Source: Algibacter miyuki (GTDB lineage Bacteria; Bacteroidota; Bacteroidia; Flavobacteriales; Flavobacteriaceae). From it: DNA of 64,000 bases. Under the pieces are notes generated by a model. It did no database searches. It saw only the letters and a list, made by a program, of their open reading frames with translations, and was not told the DNA's origin. This document shows, piece after piece, positions 26,813-34,637 of the stretch (positions are counted from its first letter, which is position 1; every line of letters starts with the position of its first letter). The DNA lies in NCBI RefSeq assembly GCF_042427745.1, contig NZ_JBHMFA010000005.1, one strand, 5' to 3'. The position numbers and the translations under genes are program-made.

Positions 26813-29800
26813 TTACAAATTAACTTTAAGACCAATATTCACAACCCTTTGTAAAGGATAGTTTAATCCACTACCTCTTAACTCTGGATCCCAAAGTTTA
26901 AATTGACTCCAATGCACCAAGTTATTACCACTAATGTACATTCTTACAGCCGCCATGCCAAAAGGACCTCCTTTTTTAGGTTCAAAATTATAACCTATTT
27001 CTAAAGATTTCAATCTCATAAAAGCGCCATCACGCATCCACCAAGTACTTCTTTGGTTATTGTTTTCAATAGCTGTAGTTGATAAACGTGGCCATAAAGC
27101 ATAACTATTCTGGTTATCTTCAGACCAATGACTATCTGCAAATGCTTGTAAAATTTGATTCTCAGCAGTTTTCCCTGATAAATAATCACTACTAGAATCT
27201 GTATCTGCAAACGGTGTTAATTTTTCTGAATCTATATAGAAAGAAAAACGATCTAACCCTTGAAAGAATGCAGAAACATCGAACCCTTTATACCCCACAG
27301 AAAATCCGAAACCATAACTAATTTCTGGTTGTGTAGACTCTCCAATTGGCACAATATCTAATTCTGTAATTGCACCATCACCATTAATATCTTTGTATTT
27401 GATATCTCCAGCGATAACTTCTCCAAATTCTTGGTTTGGCGAGTTTGCAACATCGGCAGCATCTACAAAAAGTCTTTCTGCTATTAATCCGTAACCTTGG
27501 TTGATAGATTGTCCTTCACGAGACCTCCATGGCACTCCAGATGCTAAATAATCTGGCTCTTCATAATTTACAAATTCACTTTTAGTATCGACATAATTAC
27601 CTGTAAATTGTATCCAGAAATCTTTATTAAATTGATGATTTACATCTAAAGTTAACTCAAAACCATGAGATTTAGCTTCACCAATATTTGCTTTAATATC
27701 CGATTGTAATCCTAATAAATTAGGAATATATGCACGAGATTGTAAAATATCTGTTCTATTTTCTTTAAAATATTCAGCTTGAAATTGAATCGCATCATTT
27801 AAGAAATTCATTTCAAAACCATAATTTTGTTTGTATGCTTTCTCCCAAGTTACATCTGGATTTGCGTAGCGGCTAATAGAAACACCTTGACTAGAAAACC
27901 CTCCGTCTGTTCCAAAATTCACACTTTTGCCACCATCTCTTAAGTTTACATTAGATAAATAAAAGAATCTATCTCCCGCACTACCAATAGCATCATTACC
28001 AACAATACCATAAGAGCCTCTTAACTTAAATCGATTGATAAAGTCATACTTCCAAAATTTCTCATTAGAGATTACCCAACCTGCACCTACTGATGGGAAA
28101 AAACCAAATCTATTACTTTCAGAAAATCGTTCAGAACCATTGTATCCAAAGTTAAATTCAGTAAAATATCGTTTATCAAAACCGTAAGTAAATCGACCTG
28201 AAACTCCAATATTCCTGCTTGGTAATGATAATTGCAATTCCGTTGCATTACCATCAACTTCTTCTCTCATAATACCTACTAACAACCCAGAAACCGCGTG
28301 TTTTTCCTTAAAGGTCTGCGCATAGTTAAGAGCCGTTTCCAAATACATTACAGATTTTACGGTTCGTGACGCATCCGTCTCATTAAAATTCAATGTTTCG
28401 GTACCCTCGTTTAAAGGAGTTAAGGTATACGTATCGTCTACAGGATTATAAAGTCCCATTCCATAATAATAAGGATCATAAGCTCTATTAATACCATAAG
28501 AAGATGTGCGGTTCATATTTGCTAAACCTCTCCAGCTTAAACCTGGTAAAATACCAGCTAAATCTTGTTTTACTTCTACTTGTAAAACATTTAGAGATCG
28601 GCTATAATCACGATACCCTTTTACTAATTCGGCATAAGGATTCAGATAGTTTGCACTTCCATTTCCATCGTCTTGATTTCCAAATAAAAGGTGCTCTGTA
28701 AATTCGTTTGCTTCATCGGGTGCATAATACGCCGGAAACCTTACTGGGTTGGTACGGTTAATCATATTATAAACTTGACTACCTGTTGGTATTGGTCCTG
28801 TATAATCATCTACAGTTGAGTTAAACCTAATAATAGCTTCGGTAGTTTCAGTTAAATCAATATTAATATTCGAACGTACATAATACTGTTTTAAATCAAT
28901 ATTATTATTGAAGTTACTTTGCTTATCTACTTTAAGAATACCATTATCTTTAGATATACCAGCAGCTACAAAATATCTTGCTACTTTACCACCGCCAGAA
29001 ACACTAAAGTTTAAACGTTGGTTATTTGTGAAATCTTCTAATAATTCATTTTGCCAATCGGTAACTGGGTAAACATAAGGATTACCATTACCGGCTAAGG
29101 TTTTATCTATTTTATTTAAAGCATAAGGTGGTGTGGCTGTTGGATCGTAACGCGTTCTCACGGCTTCTCCATGCAATTGTAGATAAGTTATAGGATCGGC
29201 CAGATCAATATTTTGAGTAGCTTGAGAATATGTAGATTCATACCTCACACTTACTTTCACTTTTCCTATTTCACCTGTTTTAGTTGTAACTGCAATAACA
29301 CCATTAGCTCCCCTTGCTCCATAAATAGCAGTAGCGGTAGCATCTTTAAACACAGAGAAACTTTCGATATCATCTGTATTTAAACGGGCTAAATCATTGG
29401 TTGTTAACTCCACACCATCAATTAAAATTAATGGACTCTGGCGAATACCAAATGTTGTAGCTCCACGAATAAAGAAATCGGCATTATTTGCCCCTGGTTC
29501 ACCTGAGCTTTGAAAAGCGATAACACCAGCAACACGACCAGCAAGAGCCGTTGTTAAATTACTGGAAGGTATTTTTAATTCGGAAGGTTTTACTTGAGTA
29601 ATAGAACCAACTAAACTTACTTTAGTTTGTTGTCCGTACCCCACAACTACAACCTCACCAAGGCTTTCTAAATCCTCTTCCATAGTAATGTTAATTACAC
29701 TACCTGTACCTACAGCTACAGTTTGAGTTTTAAAACCTACATAAGAAAACTGTAACACACTTCCCTTTGCTGCTTTGATGTTATATTCTCCGTCAAAATC

Positions 29801-30079
29801 GGTTAGAACCCCAACATTTGTTCCTTTTACTAAAATATTAACACCCGCTAGAGGTGTCCCTTTTTGGTCTATTACATTTCCAGATATTTGAGATTGTAAT
29901 TCGTCGAGAAGTGGGGTTTTGTCTTTCTCAACAAATGAATTAGTTGAATTGAATGATGCGGAGGAATTCGCATACCCGCTGAGAATAAAAGAAGTACATA
30001 TTACTATTGATTTAATCACCTTTATCCCCTTATAGTTACTAGGGCGATATAAATGAATTAAAGAATAAATTTTATTCAT
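26813..30079 (-). CDS. susC: SusC/RagA family TonB-dependent oligosaccharide transporter (pair 1)
   Basis: A 1088-aa outer-membrane transporter. It has a long n-region signal (about 1-42), then a carboxypeptidase-regulatory-like domain (about 66-140: ISGNVIDQKGTPLAGVNILVKGT), a TonB-box-like EVVVVGYGQQ, a plug domain (LAGRVAGVIAF, FFIRGATTFGIRQSPLILIDGVEL), and a 22-stranded barrel. It takes up oligosaccharides with energy from TonB. It starts the four-gene operon susC-susD-DUF5000-DUF4998. It is driven by PUL promoter copy F with an unusually long 5' leader of about 160 nt. It is clearly diverged from the SusC at 57039, so the two pairs are not a recent duplication. Confidence 0.93.
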   Translation of the reverse strand: MNKIYSLIHLYRPSNYKGIKVIKSIVICTSFILSGYANSSASFNSTNSFVEKDKTPLLDELQSQISGNVIDQKGTPLAGVNILVKGTNVGVLTDFDGEYNIKAAKGSVLQFSYVGFKTQTVAVGTGSVINITMEEDLESLGEVVVVGYGQQTKVSLVGSITQVKPSELKIPSSNLTTALAGRVAGVIAFQSSGEPGANNADFFIRGATTFGIRQSPLILIDGVELTTNDLARLNTDDIESFSVFKDATATAIYGARGANGVIAVTTKTGEIGKVKVSVRYESTYSQATQNIDLADPITYLQLHGEAVRTRYDPTATPPYALNKIDKTLAGNGNPYVYPVTDWQNELLEDFTNNQRLNFSVSGGGKVARYFVAAGISKDNGILKVDKQSNFNNNIDLKQYYVRSNINIDLTETTEAIIRFNSTVDDYTGPIPTGSQVYNMINRTNPVRFPAYYAPDEANEFTEHLLFGNQDDGNGSANYLNPYAELVKGYRDYSRSLNVLQVEVKQDLAGILPGLSWRGLANMNRTSSYGINRAYDPYYYGMGLYNPVDDTYTLTPLNEGTETLNFNETDASRTVKSVMYLETALNYAQTFKEKHAVSGLLVGIMREEVDGNATELQLSLPSRNIGVSGRFTYGFDKRYFTEFNFGYNGSERFSESNRFGFFPSVGAGWVISNEKFWKYDFINRFKLRGSYGIVGNDAIGSAGDRFFYLSNVNLRDGGKSVNFGTDGGFSSQGVSISRYANPDVTWEKAYKQNYGFEMNFLNDAIQFQAEYFKENRTDILQSRAYIPNLLGLQSDIKANIGEAKSHGFELTLDVNHQFNKDFWIQFTGNYVDTKSEFVNYEEPDYLASGVPWRSREGQSINQGYGLIAERLFVDAADVANSPNQEFGEVIAGDIKYKDINGDGAITELDIVPIGESTQPEISYGFGFSVGYKGFDVSAFFQGLDRFSFYIDSEKLTPFADTDSSSDYLSGKTAENQILQAFADSHWSEDNQNSYALWPRLSTTAIENNNQRSTWWMRDGAFMRLKSLEIGYNFEPKKGGPFGMAAVRMYISGNNLVHWSQFKLWDPELRGSGLNYPLQRVVNIGLKVNL

Positions 30080-30247
30080 ATTTTTTGTTTAATAAAGTTA
30101 GTTAAATACTTTTTTGCTTTTTGTGTTTACTTGGTTAGTTTTTAGAAGTTTTTCCTCATATAATATTTTTTTAGTTAGTAATCAATTAATTTAAAGCCCA
30201 ATAGCTAAAAAATGAAAGCACATGAAATATTAAATTAAAACGCTCTG

Positions 30248-30307
30248 TAAACTTACATCTCTGTTCCACATTCAAGTATTAATTATCGTTTTTTTCATAT
30301 AAATCAT
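30248..30307 (-). promoter_or_regulatory. PUL promoter/operator copy F (susCD1 operon)
   Basis: Minus strand: ATGATTTA, 13 bp (including a run of seven A), ATAATTAA (period 21 bp), then -7 TAAGTTTA (30248-30255) starting exactly 31 bp after the second octamer. It is the weakest copy at the -7 last base (A instead of G). Confidence 0.7.
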
Positions 30308-30490
30308 GACTTATTATTAAAAAAAAGCTTCAATTTTTACATAAATGATGTTTTTTTTCTAAAAAAACTAACAATATCATTTTAAGTATTATTTAGATTT
30401 AGGAAAAGGTTATTTTAAAAACTTTACTCTCACATTCAATAATATTTTTTCACTCCTTTATTAATTTCTTTAAACTTCATCTTTATAAAC

Positions 30491-30535
30491 AAAAAAACAT
30501 GACCATTACAAATTTTGTAACAACCATGTTATTTT
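30491..30535 (-). terminator. Intrinsic terminator of the 460-aa beta-helix gene
   Basis: Read leftward: AACATG ... TTACAAA/TTTGTAA ... CATGTT followed by TTTTTTT. It is a two-part stem with an internal bulge. Confidence 0.75.
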
Positions 30536-30559
30536 TAATAATTTAAAATGAAGTAAAAT

Positions 30560-31942
30560 TCAATCTGCAACAGTCGCATTTGTAACCGTACAATTAACTG
30601 CTAAATCAGTCAACACAACTGGCATACCCGTATAATTAAATAATGTAATATTTTTTGCTCCGGAAAAAGCCCCTTGTTTTGCATCGGGTTGCCTATAACG
30701 ATGTACATCACCCCAAAAAGATTCGCCAAACACTATAGGCGATTTAATACTGCGTTTATCTCCTTTATAATTACGTATAGTAATCTTATGTCCTGATCCA
30801 TTAATTTCAGCCAAACGAGGTACCTTATATTCGCTTACTCTATTTATAAGCTTTAAATCCACAATGCAATCTTTTACATTGTTTCCAACAAAAGTAATAA
30901 GTGGCCCATATAAAGCATCGCCTTTAGAATCTTCAATAACACCACTATTTCCTACTGAAAAACCTTTTTCTTGACAACCTAATGCTGTTGACCCCACAAT
31001 TTTGGTGGGAGGTAAATTGGCACTTAAATCAAAACCTGATCGCATATTTTTAACTGTACAATTAATAACGGTAATACCCTGAGTTCTTCTTCCGTTTAAT
31101 CCTCCTGATGGGTAGGCTCGAATGCCATCTTCGGATAACGATTTTATTTCATTTGGCATAATTTTACCTGGAGGATAATCGCTTTTAAACCCAGTATCGA
31201 AAGCTAAGCCAGAGGTTTCGGAAAGCATCTCATTGGTTGATCTCATTTTTCCTTCAACATAGCAATCCTTTAAAAGCGTATTTACAGCGCCTTGCATAAA
31301 AATACCATGGCCGTATGCATGTGTAACTACCTTACAACCTAAAAGCTTTGTATTTGTACCTTCCACCAATAACACCGAATGTTTATGTAGCGGCACTAAA
31401 GCATTTTTACCTTTCCCTAATAAATGACCGTAGCCATACGGTGTAGAACCGTGAACAAATAAATCGGCATTTTCAATGGTATTATCATCTCCCATAATAC
31501 GTAACATCTGTACCCGGTTTGCTGGTACATGATCTCCTATATCTTTTCCTTTTAACCCTTTTATATAGTTACTATTCCCACTGACCAAAAACTCGCTAAA
31601 CTCGCTCTTTTTAAAGTTTCCATGAAGTTTCGAATCAATATTTATAGTGACTCCAGACAAAAAGTAACGACTATTATTTCCCGAAAAATGAATTAACGAG
31701 CCGATATGAAAATCTCCGGTTTTCTTGCTATTTGCATCCCTTTTAAAAGTACTGTGTTCGCTTATTTTTATTGAATTCAAGGTGTATTCTCCCGGAATCA
31801 TTTTAACTAAAACATTACTTTTCTTTGCATATTTAGCCAGTTTACTTAATGAATTAATAAAAATGGTATCGCGAGAAACAGTATTTGCTCGCGCAGAAAA
31901 CACCACCATTATTAATAACAAAACGCTAATTATTTGTTTCAT
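30560..31942 (-). CDS. Exported beta-helix protein (putative lyase), 460 aa
   Basis: A single-domain exported protein: signal peptide 1-19 (VVFSARA), then a parallel beta-helix to the end, rich in turn-strand repeats (GDDNTIENADLFVHG, NTLLKDCYVEG). Residues 165-240 align with residues 150-225 of the 1119-aa protein at 19323: the pattern PYGYG ... H-K-H ... AYGHGIF-QG ... CYVEG ... EML is shared, followed by GIRAY-S/P. This marks a common active site or substrate groove. Neither protein has the PL6-type pattern I know, so the class is unassigned. It is monocistronic, with PUL promoter copy E upstream and its own terminator. Confidence 0.75.
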   Translation of the reverse strand: MKQIISVLLLIMVVFSARANTVSRDTIFINSLSKLAKYAKKSNVLVKMIPGEYTLNSIKISEHSTFKRDANSKKTGDFHIGSLIHFSGNNSRYFLSGVTINIDSKLHGNFKKSEFSEFLVSGNSNYIKGLKGKDIGDHVPANRVQMLRIMGDDNTIENADLFVHGSTPYGYGHLLGKGKNALVPLHKHSVLLVEGTNTKLLGCKVVTHAYGHGIFMQGAVNTLLKDCYVEGKMRSTNEMLSETSGLAFDTGFKSDYPPGKIMPNEIKSLSEDGIRAYPSGGLNGRRTQGITVINCTVKNMRSGFDLSANLPPTKIVGSTALGCQEKGFSVGNSGVIEDSKGDALYGPLITFVGNNVKDCIVDLKLINRVSEYKVPRLAEINGSGHKITIRNYKGDKRSIKSPIVFGESFWGDVHRYRQPDAKQGAFSGAKNITLFNYTGMPVVLTDLAVNCTVTNATVAD

Positions 31943-32030
31943 ACTTATAAAATTATTTATCCTCTATCATACCGTTAGGCGAAGCTCTATTGAACACTAT
32001 AATCCTTCAGTTTCATGCTTTATCATGATT

Positions 32031-32090
32031 CAAAATTACCAATTAGCCTTAGCAAAAAGTGTAAACTATTGTCCATTGAGTCGAAATTAT
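32031..32090 (-). promoter_or_regulatory. PUL promoter/operator copy E (460-aa beta-helix gene)
   Basis: Minus strand: ATAATTTC, 13 bp, ATAGTTTA (period 21 bp), then -7 TAATTTTG (32031-32038) exactly 31 bp after the second octamer start. This is the only copy whose -7 matches TAnnTTTG perfectly. Confidence 0.75.
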
Positions 32091-32135
32091 AAGTCATTAA
32101 GCAAAATTTTGTTGCTTTGACTCATTAAATCTCAT

Positions 32136-32187
32136 AAAAAAAGTCAATATTTACTAAAATTGGTTTTTAGTAAATATTGACTTAAAA
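32136..32187. terminator. Long hairpin terminator at the end of the GH29-SGNH operon
   Basis: AAGTCAATATTTACTAAAA (32141-32159) pairs with TTTTAGTAAATATTGACTT (32165-32183) as a perfect 19-bp stem, with T-runs on both sides. It ends the long leftward operon that starts at 53370. Confidence 0.9.
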
Positions 32188-32224
32188 TTAAATTCGTTAT
32201 GTAAACAAACGCCTTTTATTTCTC

Positions 32225-33169
32225 CTATAATGCTTTTTTAATAGCTGCTTTCACTAAAGGTTCCATAATTGCATAGCCATCTAAATTTGGGTGTACTGTA
32301 TCTCTACCATAAGCTTTGATTAAACCTTTATCGGCATTTACCATTGGTGTGTAATAATCTAAATACACTATTCTATTCTTTTTTGCATAAGCCTTAATTA
32401 GCGCATTCAGTTCACTAATTTTTGCTATAGGCTCTACTGAAGGACTCCAAGAATAACTACTCGCAGGAAGTACCGATGCTAAAACCACTTTTATATTATT
32501 CGCTTTAGCTATTTCTGCCATTGAAAAGATATTGTCTGCAATTTCTGCAATAGAAATAGGGCCTCTATTTCCAGCAATATCATTTGTTCCGGCGTGAATA
32601 ACTACAGCTTTCGGCTTTAAATTAACCACATCGGGCTTAAACCTTAATAGCATTTGTGACGACGTTTGCCCGCTAATACCACGACCTATATAATTGTTTT
32701 CTGTAAAAAAGTCCTCATGAAACATCACCCATTTTTCGGTGATAGAATTCCCCATAAAAACCACTCTATTTTCCTTTTTAGTAGGTGCCTTTAATTCTTT
32801 ATTTGCTTTTTTATATCGTCCAAAATTTGCCCAATCATCATTAGGTATTAATTGAATTTTAACTACTGTAATTTGTTCCTCAGGTGCCTGTTCAGGTAAT
32901 AAAACGGTTAATTTATCATCAATTAATTTAATTTTTATTTTCTTATCTGGATCAGAAAGCAACCTGGCCTCTCTAGGCTTAATGGCTCTATCTATAACCA
33001 ACTTACCATCTTTTGGCCAATTCACAACATGCGCCATTAAAAAGCCTTCTTCCCCTTTAGTATATGCGCCCCATTCTGGTTTTTCGTAAGGAATGGTTTG
33101 AGCAAACCCAACACCTACATTTAAAGCCAAAACCATTGTGAAAATTATTAGTTTCTTGTAAACATGCAT
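32225..33169 (-). CDS. SGNH/GDSL esterase with an N-terminal fucosidase-type beta-sandwich
   Basis: A 314-aa exported protein (signal to about 24, VGFAQ). Residues 120-314 are an SGNH hydrolase: GNSIT (140-144) with nucleophile Ser142, the GRGISG block, GTND (194-197), and the catalytic Asp290/His293 pair in RDTVHP. Such enzymes remove acetyl or other acyl groups from sugars. Residues 26-107 (IPYEKPEWGAYTKG ... AHVVNWPKDG ... VVKIQL) are clearly homologous to the C-terminal sandwich of the neighbouring GH29 (SPYEKPKWGRYTQ ... AHVFDWPKDG ... VVKIEL), and the signal peptides also look alike. It is the last gene of the long operon. Confidence 0.83.
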   Translation of the reverse strand: MHVYKKLIIFTMVLALNVGVGFAQTIPYEKPEWGAYTKGEEGFLMAHVVNWPKDGKLVIDRAIKPREARLLSDPDKKIKIKLIDDKLTVLLPEQAPEEQITVVKIQLIPNDDWANFGRYKKANKELKAPTKKENRVVFMGNSITEKWVMFHEDFFTENNYIGRGISGQTSSQMLLRFKPDVVNLKPKAVVIHAGTNDIAGNRGPISIAEIADNIFSMAEIAKANNIKVVLASVLPASSYSWSPSVEPIAKISELNALIKAYAKKNRIVYLDYYTPMVNADKGLIKAYGRDTVHPNLDGYAIMEPLVKAAIKKAL

Positions 33170-33199
33170 CTTTTTCTATATTTAGTGTTATTATATTTA

Positions 33200-33233
33200 A
33201 ACAAATAAACAACCCGAAGGTTGTCTATTTGTT
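33200..33233 (-). other. cUUCGg tetraloop hairpin between the GH29 and SGNH genes
   Basis: On the minus-strand RNA, AACAAATAGACAACC-UUCG-GGUUGUUUAUUUGUU forms a stem of about 14 pairs with one bulge, capped by the exceptionally stable C(UUCG)G tetraloop. No T-run follows, so it is not a normal terminator. It may protect the upstream mRNA segment or adjust relative expression of the last gene. Confidence 0.65.
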
Positions 33234-33263
33234 CATTATTTTTTTAATCTAACTAAAATTAAA

Positions 33264-34637
33264 TTATTTAGCTAACTCAATTTTAACAACAGAAACCGTA
33301 GAATCTGGCGCCAACATTGGCACATCTACCAACACCTCTCTTGATGTCCCTAATGCATTTAATGTTTTATTTGGAGCTGTTAATAAGGTTGCTTTTTTAA
33401 CCTTAATCTCTTTATTTAACTTTAATACACCATCTTTTGGCCAATCGAAAACATGTGCATAAACCACACCATCTTTTTGAGTATAACGTCCCCATTTTGG
33501 TTTTTCATAAGGACTTGCAGAAGCGCCATAAACAGCTTCACCATTTACTTTAGTCCATTCTCCCATAGCATCTAAACGACGAATACTTTCAGCTGGAAAT
33601 CTTCCGAAACCATCAGGTCCAATATTTAACAAGAAGTTACCGCCTTTAGAAACAATATCTACTAATTTTTCAATTAAATCTTCACTACTTTTCCAGTTAT
33701 TATCCGATGGTTTATAGCCCCAAGACCCATTCATGGTCATACATGCTTCCCAATCAGAATCAATACCTGTATCTGGAATTTCTTGTTCTGGGGTTCCAAA
33801 ATCTCCTGCAAACTCTCCTGGTTGATTATTCATGCCATCCATTCCTGTTCTTCCTTTATCAACTCTATTATTTACAATAGTATTAGGTTGAATCTCACGA
33901 ATATATTTATAAAGATCTTTCCCCATTTCTGTTGTATAATCTGAAATCCAATCGCCATCAAACCAAACAACTCCAATATCGCCGTAATTTTTCAATAATT
34001 CACCCACCTGAGGTTTCATATAGTTTTCATAATACTCTGGAAACTCTGGATTTACAACCGATGGATCATCATGTTGAGAAATGTTGTAGTTTGGATATAA
34101 ATTACCCTGCGCTTGTGGGTGATGCCAATCTACAATAGAGTAGTATAAACAAAATTTAATACCTTGTTTTTTACAAGCTTCGGCTAATTCTTTAACAATA
34201 TCACGTTTAAAAGGCGACTTGTCCATAACATCATAATCAGACACTTTAGAATCCCATAAACCAAAACCTTCATGATGTTTAGATGTTAGTACAATATACT
34301 TCATCCCTGCGTTTTTTGCCATACTTACCCAAGCATCGGCATCAAACATTACAGGATTAAACATTTCAGGAAATTTCTCATAATCCTCAATAGTGTAATC
34401 TAATTTGTCCATGGCCCATTCTGCACCACCACCAGCTATTTTAGTACCGCGTTCGCCACCAATAATAGAGTATGCTCCCCAGTGAATAAACATCCCGAAT
34501 TTAGAATCGCGCCACCATTCCATACGCTCATCATCAGAGAGTTTTTTCTTGCTAGAGCTTTGTGCAAATCCTACATTTACGTTTAAAGCAACCACCAATG
34601 CTAGTAACAATACTTTGTTCAAATTTTTCTTTTTCAT
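33264..34637 (-). CDS. GH29 alpha-L-fucosidase (457 aa)
   Basis: An exported GH29 enzyme (signal to about 26, NVGFAQ). The catalytic barrel spans about 35-370: MEWWRDSKFGMFIHWGAYS, YIVLTSKHHEGFGLWDS, and the nucleophile Asp227 in VVWFDGDW. Candidate acid/base Glu residues lie in GTPEQEIPD near 281-287. A C-terminal sandwich (about 374-457) follows and is homologous to the N-terminal domain of the next gene product (SGNH esterase). It releases terminal alpha-L-fucose from oligosaccharides in the periplasm. The start codon is directly adjacent to the stop of the GH141-like gene (no gap), showing tight operon coupling. Confidence 0.9.
   Translation of the reverse strand: MKKKNLNKVLLLALVVALNVNVGFAQSSSKKKLSDDERMEWWRDSKFGMFIHWGAYSIIGGERGTKIAGGGAEWAMDKLDYTIEDYEKFPEMFNPVMFDADAWVSMAKNAGMKYIVLTSKHHEGFGLWDSKVSDYDVMDKSPFKRDIVKELAEACKKQGIKFCLYYSIVDWHHPQAQGNLYPNYNISQHDDPSVVNPEFPEYYENYMKPQVGELLKNYGDIGVVWFDGDWISDYTTEMGKDLYKYIREIQPNTIVNNRVDKGRTGMDGMNNQPGEFAGDFGTPEQEIPDTGIDSDWEACMTMNGSWGYKPSDNNWKSSEDLIEKLVDIVSKGGNFLLNIGPDGFGRFPAESIRRLDAMGEWTKVNGEAVYGASASPYEKPKWGRYTQKDGVVYAHVFDWPKDGVLKLNKEIKVKKATLLTAPNKTLNALGTSREVLVDVPMLAPDSTVSVVKIELAK

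Larger units (their letters stand above)
30080..30559. other. 480-bp intergenic region: long susC1 leader, PUL promoter copy F, terminator
   Basis: Contains PUL promoter copy F (30248-30307), an AT-rich leader of about 160 nt before susC1, and the terminator of the upstream beta-helix gene (30491-30535). No convincing open frame is visible. Confidence 0.7.

Noticed and set aside
24901..26835. SusD start at 26835
   Set aside because: It overlaps susC by 23 bp and adds a non-signal leader; the ATG at 26802 gives a clean lipoprotein signal.
30560..31942. PL6 (alginate/chondroitinase B type) assignment for the beta-helix proteins
   Set aside because: The fold fits but the PL6-type pattern is not recognised, so no family is claimed.
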